DNA of 64,000 nt from Lucifuga dentata (GCA_014773175.1 VXCM01000413.1:1-64000), one strand, 5' to 3'; positions 47,850-62,641 are shown, counted from the stretch's first letter. Numbers and translations: made by a program. The notes: generated from the letters alone by a model not told the origin.

Positions 47850-50800
47850 AAAGTCAAGTTAAAAAAAACAAAACAATCAAGGATGTAAATAATGTTGGAA
47901 AGATAGGGTTGGTATTTATAAGACTTAGTCCTAACAAACTATAACTGTAACTATAACTAAAATATCTTTGTAATTTTATTTCAAATGTTGAGGATAAGGA
48001 TTCATTACAAAAACTTTTCTTTATTGTAATAAACATGATTTATGTATGACTTTGACTTTATGTATGTACTGTGGGCCTCTGTCATGGTACTATGGCCAAA
48101 AGCTTTCTTAAGATGAAAAACATGTTGCCCATCCATTTTTTTTCTCGTGGATTTCAAAGTTTAACCCAGAAAGCTGATGCAACACACCTACAGTAAGTCA
48201 TTATTTTGCAATATTTAAAGAATTAATTGAAAACTGACTTGACAACTGGATGGAAACACGCTTCCTGTCTCTCTTCAGCTCACTTTTCTATTTCCCTGAC
48301 TAATATATATACTGTTTATCAGAGCAGCTCCAACCAACAGTCATCAATTTCCCCCTCAGTCTTCCCTCGCCTCACTTGCTGTCTCGTCCTTCAGTCAGGT
48401 ACACACACATTCACAAACACAGGTTTGGCCAACGCAAGCAGAAACACACCTCTTCACAAGGACAAAGTAGTTGTTTTCCACCCTTCCCTGCATCAGTCAG
48501 CAGCAAAAAATTAATATTCTCTCACGTCAAGCAGCACTCAAGTAACAGTAGGGAGAGGTGTATTTATAGACAGCGCTTTGACATGCAACCTTTTCTTTCA
48601 GCTCTCTCCTAATCCTGTTGTCATATAGCTCTATCACAGTTTTATATGTAAAGACTTTAGCTCTCTGGTTTCATTATCCTTGTCTTTTCATCTTTTCCAG
48701 CTCTTTCTGTCAATATATCTACATATCTATCTGCAAGAGATGTGGCTTGACAAGAGAATATAAACATGTAACATCATATGAACATCAGTTTCCTATGTTT
48801 TAGAGAGCAGAGGCTGCATTTGTCTTCAGGATAGCTTTCAACTTAAAGTGGGAAGTTGTTTTTCTTCAGCCATCACCGCAGAAGTGAAAATTTCTCATAA
48901 TACATTAGTGGTGTTTAAGTGATAAGTGGTCTTTGTTCAATAGAAGGACAGAAATGTTCCACATAATCAACTTCCACCCAATACAATCATACTAAGAGAA
49001 GGCATAATTGAGCATTGTGACTATGACATACATGTGGTAATTGACATAATTAAAATTATTAAAAGAATTAGAAAAGAGAATGTGGTTGGATATAAACCAA
49101 ATATAATTTGGTGCAACTTTATTAATCACTTCAGATCCACAAACTAAAGGTATATTGAAATATTTATTTGTAAATTCAAATTACAAAGCCACATCATGTG
49201 CCTTTGGCTGCATATTTGTTGTGCTGTCTTTCTGTCTTTGCTATTCTGCTCCTCCTGGATGACAACATTATAATCGTCCTCCTTAGAGAAGCCTTGCTGG
49301 GTTCTCCTCTGAGCTATTTTTCTCACGCAGCACTGTGATTGGCACAGCTGGTTAAAATTTTGAGATGAGTAATGGGCCTTACTGAGCAGTTAATGATTAA
49401 TCACCACACCCCTCTGATTTATATTTTATTATATTTTACCCAGTCTGATGATAAATCCATCTGGATAAATGGAATAACTTTAATTTCTTAATTACTGAGT
49501 TAGATAAAGCCTGGCTTGTGTTCAGAAATGTAAACGGAATGTTGTGGCAACTTAAAAGATGGAGAGAGAAAAGGAGATTTACGCAGGAAGCACATAACTG
49601 TTGGTTACAATTTGCCTCTATTGTTGACTCTTCAAAGTGAGTCATGTCTGCTGTGCCATTTCCTTGCTCCCTACAGCCTATACAGTGATGAACACACAGA
49701 GAAAGAAAACATTACTCTTCCTCCATTTATTCCGCCGCTCCCTCACTCTTACAAAGAACTGGACCATTAAAAATGTCACACCGACAACAGAGAACTATCC
49801 ATCACTGTGTTAGAGCCTCGTTTTTAGGATTCACAGCCACCCAGTTCAGACCTGCTGCCATGTGGGTGGCCTAAACCAGCAGGGAAATTAGTCCCACTCA
49901 CTGATGGATCAAAATAATGTATAAATACAGATGTAATATGGGCATTAAAGTTATTTGCAATGAACAACTTTGTTTGCACGTAGACATGAAATGACAGAGT
50001 AAAACTTTGCTTAAGGACTTCAAAAGTAATTTTTTTTAAACTGTTACTTAAAATTGGCACATGTGAGATGTTATAAGAAGAAAAAATACAGACTTGGCTG
50101 TTTTAATTGAAAAGAAAATTGATAAAGCAATATAGAGTTGAGTCAGTTGAGTTGAGAAAGTTCTGATTCTATTGAATGGCTCTTTAGTGTGAATGAAGGT
50201 AACTATTTTGTAGATGGTGAGAACTGCTCTTCATTTACAGCTATTATTCCCCTCATGAGATACCACATCTGAGCGCTTCATTTTTGAGTTGTTATTGCTC
50301 CAACTCTGGCTGAGGCGTTGAGAACAATCAGCAGAGAAGAAAGCACCTGATAAAACTGAAATATGAGTTCAAATTGCGGCAGTGTTGATGGAGTAACATC
50401 TGCAAAGCAAATATATACTTCAACAAAAGCTATCCCGATTCATAGGGGTAAAATTTTTATCATCCAAGGCATCATTAATGGCATTAACAATAACCTCACC
50501 CCTAACCGCAAACCTCAATAAATGATGAGTTCATTTTCTGGCTACTTTTTGAATGTTTGTGTAATATTTATGAGTATTTTATAGCTCTGCCAACTCCTGA
50601 CACAAAAGCATCTGGTTCTCTTTGGCTTGCTAAATGTTTTTCTTTGCCAGTCAACCATGTATTTCTGCTTTTTGCTAGGCTATGCTAGGCAGGAAGTGTA
50701 CAGCAGGGTTGAGGAAGTAGCTGTCCATGGTTTGTATAGGTTTATCTGTTCTGGATAGCCAAAACAATGAGATGAAAACTGCAAAAATCTGCAGAAAGGT

Positions 50801-51624
50801 GTTGATTCTCAGTGGGATCATCAGCACTAGCATCTTTTCAAGTTATTTCGTGTTCTCAAAAATTGCTCAATTTAACCATTAAAGTTTTTTAAAGAAATAC
50901 CTAGGATTCAGTGTTTGTCTTTCATTGTTTTCATGCATTTAGACCATCATGGAACACTCAAACTCTCCACTGAAATATAATGAAATTCTTTGAGGTTGGT
51001 TCGTGGTTCATTGAGGCAGATCTCAGTTGTATTAACTAGCTGTGGTCAGGGAGGGATCTCCATCATACCACAGGAGCGCCAAAATGGCTGGTAGACATCT
51101 GATTTCTATAAAAGATCAACACTGGCTTGATATGTTTTTCTAAACTAAAATCTACACCTCTCCTTATTCCTACATCATCTATCTATTTGTACTCAAGGTC
51201 ACACCAGTCTGATTAAAACCAGGCGATGAGAGCAAACTGATGAAAACCTACATGGCTCTGGGTGATGGAGCGACAAAAACAAACAGCAAGAGATGGTCAA
51301 CTAACCGTGCGCTAATGAAACTGTCTGCAGGCTCTGCCATTAGGATGAAGAATAGCTGAAGTCTGCCTATATGCCGTATACACGGACAGTTAAGTATACA
51401 CCTCTCAGTAGAACTGTGTGGTTGCTGTCATTTACCTTGAGTGGGAGTTGTTGATCTTTGTCCATCTTATCATTTCTGAGTTTGTGTAGCTGTGTAAAAC
51501 AATGTTATGTTCAAACAGACTTTAATCAATGGGTAAACTGAATATGACAAGCTATGGAAGGTGCTACACATTGGCTTACGTAGACTTGAGAAATATATCA
51601 AATAAAAAGTACACACTTATTGTC
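47850..51624. other. No gene or defined repeat seen
   Basis: AT-rich unique sequence between two MITEs; short frames only, none with recognisable domains. Confidence 0.6.
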
Positions 51625-51863
51625 TTAGAGCTCTTTTCCACTGCACAGGGAACAAGAACTAGAAACAAGAACTAGACCAAACTGAAACTGGGCCTAGATC
51701 CAGTTCTAGTTACAATTTTGTGTTTCAACTGACAGGCGAAGCAGAACCGAAACCACCTCAGTCACTATGACGACTGAAGTCATCACAACTAAATCAGGGG
51801 GCAGGGCTAGGTAGTCCAACACAACAAACATGATGGAAAGCGATTTGCTGAGTTTTGTCACAC

Positions 51864-51864
<1 letters not shown>

Positions 51865-51918
<54 letters not shown>

Positions 51919-51919
51919 G
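51865..51919 (+). repeat. (ATT)n trinucleotide microsatellite
   Basis: About 18 uninterrupted ATT units inside the Harbinger-like element; the poly-Tyr frame it opens is not a gene. Confidence 0.95.
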
Positions 51920-52363
51920 TGGTCTTTCTTTCTTAGAGTCTTGCTTTAGTGTTTTATTTTTTTTTATTTTGATGCGACACTGTTCAGGTTCTTTCTCGTT
52001 GCCCAGCTCCCTCACACGCAGTGATATCTTTCAAAAAAACTGTCTCTTCATTCCTTCAAGCTCTCATTGAATTTCATCCTCCAACCAAATAACAATTAAA
52101 GCTTGCACCTCATCGTTCAACCATTGCACCAAGATTTTCTCCATTTTTTTTTTTTTTTTTTTTGTCTTGTCTTTCTGGTGTTCTGAATGGGTTGCAGGAA
52201 AAACAAGCTGGCTAATGATGATTGCATCTGTTTCAGTGACGCCACAGTTTTTGTGACTAATCAGCACTAAACAGTGCAGAAGCTCCACCTCCAGGGTATC
52301 ATTTGGTCATACATGATTACATGTTGAGCAGGGACCATAACTGTAAGTGGAACCATAACTGTA

Positions 52364-52661
52364 ATGCTGCGTTCACATGTTGACGGTAGAAAAGTGCCCA
52401 ACCGCCGACGGCAGCGGTACGCGGCGCCAGAAGGCAGGCAACAACGGTAGACGTGGAGCCGTTGCCTTGGCAATTGGCAATAGCGAATCAATATTGGAGG
52501 TGTGCATTTGTCTTTGCCGCTGTGGTAAGCAGAAAAAGTTTAAAATTTTTAACACATTCCTCCTGGCTGTGCGGTGTGCCACTCTCGGAATTTTCCATCA
52601 TCCTCTCATTGAAAAGAATGGTTTTCCCTCTACCGCATACCGTCAACATGTGAATGCAGCT
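52364..52661. mobile_element. MITE nested in the Harbinger-like element
   Basis: Left end ATGCTGCGTTCACATGTTGA, CGGTAG; right end reverse-complemented AGCTGCATTCACATGTTGAC, GGTA. Between the ends the base composition is clearly more GC- and CpG-rich than the host element. TAACTGTA on the left and TAACAGTA on the right may be a diverged 8-base duplication, which would suggest hAT, but the left flank also contains ACCATAACTGTAA twice, so this is not secure. Confidence 0.65.
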
Positions 52662-54118
52662 TAACAGTAACCAATGGAAAATGCCACAGTTCCTGTTTTA
52701 AGTACCAAAAGGTTTGGTACTGTGGCAGTGGAAAAGAGCCTTAAATAATTTAGTATTTTAAATAGTTTTTCTCAGAATAGCAAAAACTCTATTACTCTAA
52801 GTCAGAGAAGAGAAGCAACAGGGGTGAATCTTTGAAAGTTGAGAGCTGGCAGGAGAGTCAGAGAAGGGCAGCTTTCAGCAGCAGGGGGTGGCAGGGAGAC
52901 CTGTCTGGTTCTACTCCACCACCAGGAGGTAGACCAGGGTTAAAGGACAGAAGTTTCGATAAATGAAGTTCCAGTTCCCCTGCTGATGACACTACAGATG
53001 ACAAAAGGACACCTTTGGAAGTTTGGCATGCAGCCACTAACCTCCACCTACAGTATGCATTCTATCCTTTTTCAGTTTCTCCATATTTCATGGCCTTCCT
53101 CACTCTTTTACTCTTTCAAACCCCCCATTGTTCATCAACCTAATGGGACAATATCAGATTTTAGTGCTCATCAGCAGCTTTGGGCAGTTGAGGATTCAAA
53201 CAGTATAAAGTTTAAAAGTTTCATACTGACATGTCACAGCAACCTAAATTTTATTCAACCTGAGAATGTAAATTTTAAATAACTGTATTTAGAGCTTCAT
53301 TAATCAATTGCTGGCCACCAGGGGACAAAAAAACTCAAAATAAGCTGACAGGGACAAAACATGCTGACACAGACTCAAATGTAACATTGGCATTTAACTG
53401 GAGTCTATTTATCACTTGCCTTCTAGTTCTGGTTGAGTAAAATATCTGGGCCTTTAGCTCACTAGATGTTTAACATTCTTTACCTGCTACATATTACCTT
53501 TATATCTCTGTAATTTCATGTCAGGGAGGTAACACACCAGAACTGGATAGCTGGGATTATGAGAAATAATTTTCTGTAAGTGGCTATTATATTATACGAG
53601 AGCTAAAAAGGCTAAAAGCTGGGTAGGGCTGCAGAGTTGGGTCTTTTTTTTTTCTGTGAGGGTTCCCATCTTTTTTATTTGAAGCTACATCTTTGGCTCT
53701 AATGCTTCGTCTCTTCTTTATCAAGACCTCCAAATCCACACAGTTATTCTCAGTCTCACCCTGCCACACCTGCTTACGACTTCATGTTGACAGCCCAGCT
53801 GGCAAACACGGGGGCACTACAGGGTCTCGCTCCCAGGGATGTGATCTTTCAACCCAGACAGAAGCCACTAAGCTCCCCTTTAGAGACCAAAACAACAGAC
53901 AGAAAAGGGCACGAGAATATTGGAAGGTAATGAGTCTATTAATTACAGGGTTTTTCACAACCAGCTGTAGTCTGTGTCACCCACATGATAACAGTCCCTA
54001 AGGCTTGTGGATGCAACAAAGGTGACTGCTGCTTCTCCTCATTGAGTGTCTGATTGGTGAGCTTTGATTTAGATGAGGTTTAGGAATAAAAATGAAGTTA
54101 CCCATGTGCAAACAAATG

Positions 54119-54119
<1 letters not shown>

Positions 54120-54160
<41 letters not shown>
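54120..54160 (+). repeat. (AC)n microsatellite
   Basis: A pure AC run of about 41 bases. Confidence 0.94.
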
Positions 54161-54164
<4 letters not shown>

Positions 54165-54475
54165 GGCAGGTGTTGCACCTAATCCACTCCACAGCTCCCC
54201 AGTCAAGGAGGGGTGGGGACAAAAGCAGCAGCAGCTCTATCACAGTGCTGGTTCGCACATGAGCCTTATTAGATCTTTGATCTCAGTATGGAAGCCAGTG
54301 GTGTGTGTCCACCTATCCATTTGCTCACCCTTAAACACGCACAATCAGACACACGCACACACCATAATATAATCCCTAAGGCTTGCAGATTCAACAGAGG
54401 TGACCTGTCATTTTCAGTTCTTCTCTCCCTGTTAAACATCTGATCACTGAGCTTTGATTTATCTGACGCTGATGC

Positions 54476-54476
<1 letters not shown>

Positions 54477-54513
<37 letters not shown>

Positions 54514-54517
54514 GTGA
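54477..54517 (+). repeat. (TG)n microsatellite
   Basis: A TG run of about 40 bases with one CG variant. Confidence 0.92.
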
Positions 54518-57500
54518 TAAAGGAATAGACATTTAGGCTCTGTAGTCATTGATTAAGGCCAAGCACATCTGACCTTCTCATTTCCAGCAACCAAAAATCA
54601 GCCAGGCGGCTCCACGGCTGTTGCACAAACACACACTCCATCGATCAGCGTGACACACACTGAAGACAACAGATACACTGCCACTAATCAACATTTAATG
54701 TGGAGATACACTTTCTGGAGTGCAAACCAATTTATTCCTGACTGTGAGTGACTGATAGCTTGTTTGAGTGATGGACAGTAGAAACAATGATGGATGAAGA
54801 CAGGTGAAAAGATAAAAAGATGGTGTGGTTGGGGAGAAGAAGAAAAAGATCAAAGGAGCCAAATGGAGATTTGTATGGCTAACCTACAAAGCCAAGAGAG
54901 AAGGAGTAAAGATGATGCATGTTAGAGGTCAGACAGGAGCATTTCTCCCTCTATCTGTGCTATAGGGTTACACACACACACATACACTACACACACATTT
55001 CACCCCCACCAGGAGACTGAAATTGGCTTATTGATCGCAGTGAGACAAGCAGATCTCAAAGGATGGCAGACGTCTTGTTATAGAAGGACTTGTCTGGTCT
55101 AAGTCAGTTCTAACAGGAAAACAATAGGTGAACTTAACTCACAAATGGTTGAATCAGCTCAGCTCAGTGGCTGTCACACACAAAAAACGACCAATGCAGA
55201 AACTATTTTTTACACTTTTACAATCCCTGACTGTATTGCGGATAACAACAAAACTTTATATTTTCACCCTCAATGGACATTTGACTAGTGGAGCGACTGG
55301 ATTAATTTCAAGATTACAAAAGTTCCTGAAAAAAGTAAATCTGATTAGAAGCAAGTAGATTAATCTAATTCCCTCTGGCAGATCTTTTACTTAATCTAGG
55401 GAAATCAAACTTAGAAGACCTATCACAAAAATTAAAAAAAAAAAATAAAGCAGATATATATTTCTTTGTCTTGTAGCATTGCTGTAGATTTTCCAGGAAT
55501 CTACTGATATACTATTATAAGAAATAATAAATACTGTATATTTTGATTCTGAGAATGGAAAAATAAATTATTTGCTCATTTCTATACCATGATAGTCCAC
55601 CTAGTCCCTCACATATTATGCCTTTTGGACATTAAGCGTTGTGGAGTGATCACCCATATGTAACACATGTACACAAACACAGAGCAGAAGTAGGCCAATC
55701 CACTTCACCAGGAGCTACCGCTGGGATCCACAACCAATCGAGACAGATTACTGGAGTTCTGAGAAAAAATACATGAAACTTTAGTCATCCCAGAGGGAAG
55801 GCTGATCTTTGCGGGAGCATAAAATAATAGGATACAACAAAGAAAAATAGAAACTGATAGGATTATGACAAAATAATGATAATATAACACCACCTCAATT
55901 TTACCAGAATGTGTTAATGTGCAATTTGAGAATGAAGAAAGATGAATTCACACACATATGCATGGTGTGGAAAACATGATGCTTTCACAAATAACAAAAA
56001 CAAAGACACATAGTGGCAGTGTTACCCCAAAAACCATGAATTACCAGCATTAGCCCTCATATTAGACTTCATTATATCCATAATAAACAGAGACATTCCA
56101 CAAGGATAAAATGGTGAGATGCTGATATCTTGGCAACAGGATGTCTCCATTAGGACATTTCAAGGTGAATTAGAGCTACTTTCCCATGAAAAGAGCCTTT
56201 GACCCTTTGAGGTCTTGGTAGCTGGGATTTCGATAGGTCCCGTGCTCAGGAGAATGCTGGAGAAATAGATAGGATCTATTTTTGTCTTGTCGCCTCTGTT
56301 TTAATTCTACACCAAGAAAGCAGAATTTTGATTCTCCTAGAGTAGGTATGACCTCAAATGCCACTTATGCAGTGTTGCCTTATCTACATGTAGTTTTGAT
56401 TCTATATTGTTTAGAATTTCTGCTTCAATATAACAGGATGATGAATAATATTGACAATTCTACAATAAAATAAAATAAGAGTTTTGCTATTTTCATCTAA
56501 TACTATTATAACTCGTATTAGTTATAATAGTAGCAAAGTAGACAGCAAAGTCAACAGACTCCATGTCTATCATTTGTTTTAGCCTGGAGATGTCTGCTTA
56601 ACCCTTTCAGGGCAAATCACGACCAAATGTTTTACCTCAACAGCCACCAGACAAAAACAAACGAGTATGGAGATTATCAGATGTCAATGGGGCCATTCAT
56701 CATTATTTAGTAGTTGTGATACACTGACATTAATCAATATGCCCCTGCACTTTTTTCTTGGTCGAATAACAAACTAGATGGCATCCACGGAATCTAGTTC
56801 TACATTAAACTAATTTTTCAGATCAGTGGGTTCACAGAGATACAGAAAGGGATGTGGAGATCCAGAGGAATCGGACATGCATTCCTAGGTTGAAGCCATG
56901 GCAGGTCTGTCCAAACATGCTCCATGTGGTAGGAATGATCAGCCCGTGAGAGGTCACCGTTTGCCTCTTATCCCACTGTTTAGACAGGACTCCAACAATC
57001 ACACTGATCTCAGCTCACCACGACATTTAAACAAAGCGGACTGCCTCACAAAGCCACAACCCACATTTGTTAGGTATTAAGTTGCCATGCAGCAATTCCG
57101 AACCCCGAACTATGTTGTCCAAATATTTAGGAGAGCTTTAAGATAACTGGTGATCTCAAGGAACATGCTGGATGAGTTTGGGAGTGTGTATTTTGTTTAG
57201 GAAGTATTGAACAGAGATCATGGAAAGGCTAACACTGACAACATGCACAGAGTCTGACAGACAGCTTTTATTAGATTTTTAATCACTGCATCCTTCTCTG
57301 AGCCAAGAGATAAATGACTCATTCGGCAGTCAGACTCTGGTTTCCATCAGGATTTCAGGCTTTGGCATATGAATATAATGAAGGGTTAGACTATCATTTT
57401 GTCTGCTTTTATCCATTTGTGAACTCATTTACATTATAGAGTTGGATTGAAACTTGAGGCCAATCTTGGCATTTTATTAAAATTTGATATTAATTACATA

Positions 57501-58663
57501 TATTACAGCCATTTAGGAGGCCTTTTGACAAATAAATATGATTTTTTAAAATACAGTTAATTTGATTACATATGGCTGCACAAGCCATCTTGTACATTGG
57601 GTCCCAATCATCATCCTTACATCCCACAGCACTACATATGACCCATTTCTCCCATCTCTACCTACACCCAATTAGCTAAATCAGGTGTGTTCCCATGTAC
57701 AGGTGTTGGTGTCTTCCAGATCTTGACTGGCTCAACACACTTGATTGAGCTTATGAGGTGTGATTAGTGCAGGGAGAGAAGGATAATATGCAGTGCTGTA
57801 GTACGCAAGGATTAGGATTGAGAACCACAGATCTACAGCAAGTCATTAACGTGAAGTACTTCTACTGCAACATTCAGATTCTTCATCCTGGTTCCAGTGA
57901 AGATTTTTCTGTTTTTCCTGACTTACAAGAAGAAAATTATGGGGGAATACTGAATATTTGTCGTGTAAATACAATAAATGTTGTTGGCATATAATAGCCA
58001 AATTTAAAATACCACCTGTTATCTGTTATATTATAGTCTAACTTTGTGGTTTTGCCTTGAAAAGCACAAATTAGTCAATCGAGGTCACGACCTCAGCTTA
58101 GAACACCAGCCATAAAGGCTGGAATCCCAATACTGGTCCTGGATACATCACCACTCTCTTCTCCTCCTGCTTTCTCTCTTTCTTTCTCTTGTTTATTATT
58201 ACATTCTTCCTCCCTCTTTGTTAGTGACTCTTTCTCACATCGCTCGTCTCCAGCTTTGATGTGGGTGGTGGTGGGTCTGCTTGCTCTTAGCCAATCACAG
58301 CTCTCGAATTTTGCCAGGAGCTGGCAAAATATTGGCCAAGATGTTGGAAAGGAAAGCTTGTGAATGTATTTCAGCTTCTGATGGAGGAGAAGGGGGGTGC
58401 AGGAAGCCTCTGAGTGTCCTTTTTCAGCTATTCATCTGTGCCCAGCAGCAGCCACCATCCCCATCCCAAAGAACCTGCACTGCTCCCGGATTATCACAGA
58501 GGAGAAAGTCCCCACGTAAAGGAGCAGATAAATGGAATATCCTCCTCTGTAACAGCCACCGTGACATCAGTGTTTATGTGTCAGGATGGAAAAGCACAAA
58601 AAACTGAACCGCAGCTGAGAATTGAGCATAAGATGAAAAACTTCCAGGAAGTGGAATGTAGCC

Positions 58664-58690
58664 TTTTTTTTTTTTTTTTTTTTTTTTTTT
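58664..58690 (+). repeat. Poly(T) tract
   Basis: A run of 27 T residues; a reverse-oriented retroposon tail is possible but no body was recognised on its right. Confidence 0.9.
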
Positions 58691-61311
58691 GCCAGCGTAG
58701 GGAGGAATCTTTAATTAGAATGTGTTGAGAGATCATAGTTTCCCTTAGAGCTATCGGGCCTTTTCATGTTTATATAATGCATATGCATGGACTGGAGCAA
58801 TCATCTGAAACCAGATACCCAATTCAGCATAGTGTGGCTCAAAAGATTTTGAGGAATATGTTTTTGGACCCCAGAATTTGTGCTGAAAGGTAAAGGTTGG
58901 TGATTGGCTCTGGTTTGAAATGCATCCATTTGGCTGGCATCTGAGCTTCGAAGTATGCAACATCTATAAAATATGAACAATGTGTCTTATAAATCATTTC
59001 CCCCAAAAAATGAAGATCAGAGGAAATCATCACATCGTGGCAGAGTGCACTATGGGATGTGGTTATTTCACACAATTCTGCCTTGATTTCTAGCAGATGA
59101 GCAAACACCATACGACTGGTGTGAAAGCATGTCATCTCAGAGCTTTGACGTCTGAATCAGAGCAGATCCCAGGAGGGGAGCCAACAGTTATCACAGCGAA
59201 AAACTCCCCCGCCCTCTCTACTCATTTGAACCAGGAATAAAATGATGCTGGATTAATTTTTGTTCCTCCCATTAAGCTGTGAAGGAGAAGACAAAATAAT
59301 GCTTAGTGTCCAAAATAATGAAACAGTCCATGACATGTTCTTATCAGCCAAATGAAAAAAATCACATTATCTTCAAAAGGGTTTTAAACGCCCGCCCGCT
59401 CGTTTGCTCACTACCTCGAGCTGCACTGGGAATATCAACCAAGAGACAGTAATTCGCTCAAGCTCTTAATATTCTGTTCTCAGCTATGTAATATGTAAAT
59501 TCATGGGGGTCATGCAGGAGTCACATTGAAAAAAAAAAATCCCTTAAACTTAATTTGAGAGGCTGTTGGATTTTTTTTAAGTAAATCAGTCAGTTATGGA
59601 TAGGGTTCAGAAAAAGTCAAAGCAGCAGACTCCTCCGGGGAGATGAACGGTCCCTGCAGCGCTGACACAAGTTGATCTCCTCAGATTTTATATGCCTGCA
59701 CTAAACCCCACAGTTACCGCATTAACACCAAGCAGCTTCATTCACCTCCCCATAAGAATGCAGTGTAGCAGCGGAGAGTTTGTCCTACAAATTAGATGAT
59801 ACAGCCTGAAAAATAACACAAACATATACTCTGTGTGTGTGTGCGTGTATGTGTCAGACAACTGCTATTTGCATGTAATACACAGATTACACAGATTACA
59901 GAACGCATGTGGGGGCACTTTATCTCTTCATACACATACAATACACACATACACACCCAAGATGCAACAAGAGGAATCTTGCTCAATAACTACACAAAGT
60001 TCTCATGCAGTTCTGCTACATTTATCAGATCGCATCTGATCATCTGCTCAAACCAAGTCATCGACTGCAAGAAACGTCATTACTTAGCTGCCTTTCTTTT
60101 AGCCCATGTTACAGGCCTATATCTGACCCTCATGCCTGTGAGAATTGGGTATCGATCTATCTCCATCTGTTCCAGATGTGTCATTTTGTTGTGGCTGCAC
60201 ACTTTGTATAATCTGTTGTGGTCTGATATCACATGTCTGGGAACAATCTGGGATTTGTTGTCTTGATAATGGCCTGACAATGCCCAAACAGGAGGAGGAC
60301 GCTGTGCCATAGACCCCACTAATCACTGCCAGAGAGGAAGAATTAGCCATTTGAAGATGGGCAGTGCTGATAAAGCAATCACAGAGCTATTAACCTCCAA
60401 ACAAGCTGCTGAGAGCCCAGCAGATGGCAGGGCTGATGGTGAGTATTGCAGCCAGATTGGGCTGCAAGCAGAATGACAGGCCAGACTTGTCATAGATGCT
60501 GATAGAGCTGTCCTCTCAGATAGTACACCGTGTGTGTTCAATGTATCTGTGTGCAGTGTGTGTCAAGCAGTGTACATGTGTGAGGGTTTTGGGGTGGATC
60601 AACTGTACATGAATGAATGTGTGTGAGTTTTGTATTTATTTGGTGTATTTGTCACATTTCTGCCCTACCAAAGATGTCTGATATAGGATTATGTTGCAAT
60701 CCACCCAACCAGACCAAAAACCCGACCTCTGACACGGGAAAGTGCAATGGAATGGTCATCCAACTGGAAAGCTCCAGCAAGACCCACCTTGCTTCACTTA
60801 GTAGACATAAATGCACCTGAGGTCACAACAGCATGGCAGCGCACACAACGAATGGTAATAGATTTCCCTTTGCATCAGTTTGTAGTTGACAAAACTTTAT
60901 TTTACTTGATAAGTAGAACTTTTATCCATGTAGATTCTTTGTATGTTTATAATATTTATAGACTCACCCATGTAAATATGAACTTGCTGTGGACATCCAT
61001 GTTTTCCCAAGTGGAAGCACTGGAACACATTTAGATCTGAACTCAGAAGAATCGACTTGGCAGTGTCTGAGTTCTGAGTACCAGTGTATCAGGCCATGAT
61101 TGGTTAAAAACACTGGCCAATCAGATACTGTCCAGAAATATAATTGATATAATGGAGCTTGTTTGCTATACAAAGCACTTAATCTGAATTTCTTCTAGGA
61201 AAACAATTTACACACACAAAGATCCAGCTCTACACCTCTGACCTCCATAGTCTCTAACATCAATGAGATAGTAAACATCAAACATCAAATATAACTCTAA
61301 GTGTGTGCGCA

Positions 61312-61350
<39 letters not shown>
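61312..61350 (+). repeat. Compound (TG)n-(GA)n microsatellite
   Basis: A short TG run passing directly into a GA run. Confidence 0.9.
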
Positions 61351-62286
61351 CATTGTGCTTAACATTGTGCTATTTGTTTACCTTTCATGGTTCTCAAAGT
61401 GATAGACACTAAGAGCTTATGAAAGCTGAGTCGTGGTCTGTGTGGAGGACTATTTCTCCTGAGTGAAGACATGAGGGTGTGATCAGTACAAGCAGTATGT
61501 CTAGAGTGTGGAGGAACAGTGCAAAGATAAAGAGCAGTGCTGTGCTAAAAGTGTTAGTTACGGATGATTTAAGAGCAGTTGACAGGATTGTAAGGCGTAG
61601 TGCTGGGATTCGATTGCACTGGTGGAAATAAAAATGAGAATTATGTTATTATGATTTCTGCCAAAGGTTTGAAGCTGGAAATAACATACTCAGGCACACA
61701 ATCTAGCTCACGAACACCAAGATTACATAGAGACACTTGTTTCAAACTTTGTCTTGAGATGAACAGGCTCAAAGACATGCTGATAATAACACTTAATAAC
61801 CTAAGCTTAACTTAATAGGAACATTATTTTGCTTAAGAGCACTAATCTTGCTGCTGTCAGAAATGAAAAATTGGCCAAAATGGGCAGAGGAGGATAAATG
61901 CTTTTGCTTTGTTTTATCTCATACAGAATATCACCATAAAATGTAACTCATGTTCAAATCAGAATCACCTCTTTACAGCAGCAAGTAATCTGATGGAGCA
62001 CTTTATGAGAAAACTTGCCCTCATCAGTCTTGCGGCTGAAGAATCTTGTTCAGTTACAGATAATAGTAAGAATGTGTGAGTCGGTGTTAAACACAGAGTA
62101 CAGTAGATGACTGGAATTTCTACATGGAGAGACTGAAAAAAACAGATTTATATGTGAGTAAAATAACCTAGTTATGCTGGAGGAAATTAAATTATCATTC
62201 TCAAGGGAAAGTAAAATAAATCCAAATGTAGCTTTAGTCTCACAGATACATGTAAAAATGAATCAATTCAAAAAAACATAACTATC

Positions 62287-62310
62287 TTTTTTTTTTTTTT
62301 TTTTTTTTTT
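62287..62310 (+). repeat. Poly(T) tract
   Basis: A run of 24 T residues in ordinary sequence. Confidence 0.88.
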
Positions 62311-62597
62311 GAAGAGATAAGATTCAGCACTTGTTTTTCAGGAAAAACAATGGTGCATAACAAGCCTGTTGAGCTGATCACAGAGGAGACATGTCAGTGT
62401 AGTGGTTGATCAGTGTATTAGTTAAGGACACATTATGCTGCTTCTGAAATGCCTGTGGAAACCCCCTTTCCACCAGTCAAATCAGGGCATCTGCATCCAA
62501 CAAAATTTCTAACTCTCCAACTCTCCAATCCTCCAGGCAGACCTGCTTCATGCAATGATTGGCCAGACGTGTTGGGGTGTGAAAGTAGGGATGGTTT

Positions 62598-62600
<3 letters not shown>

Positions 62601-62641
<41 letters not shown>
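62601..62641 (+). repeat. (TC)n microsatellite
   Basis: A pure TC run of about 41 bases. Confidence 0.94.

Larger units (their letters stand above)
51628..52740. mobile_element. PIF/Harbinger-like non-autonomous element, composite
   Basis: The left end GAGCTCTTTTCCACTGC and the reverse complement of the right end GGCTCTTTTCCACTGC are inverted repeats, and TTA flanks both sides (51625-51627 and 52741-52743), the PIF/Harbinger 3-base duplication. The element contains a pure (ATT)n array at 51865-51919, a T run near 52145-52163, and a second, nested inverted-repeat element at about 52364-52661. No transposase is recognisable. Confidence 0.8.
52744..62286. other. Upstream intergenic stretch, no gene seen
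   Basis: Unique sequence with AC/TG arrays near 54.1-54.5 kb, a T run at 58664-58690 and a TG/GA repeat at 61.3 kb. Blocks near 58300-58620, 59150-59470 and 60300-60510 are free of repeats and relatively balanced in composition. No exon was recognised. Confidence 0.55.
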
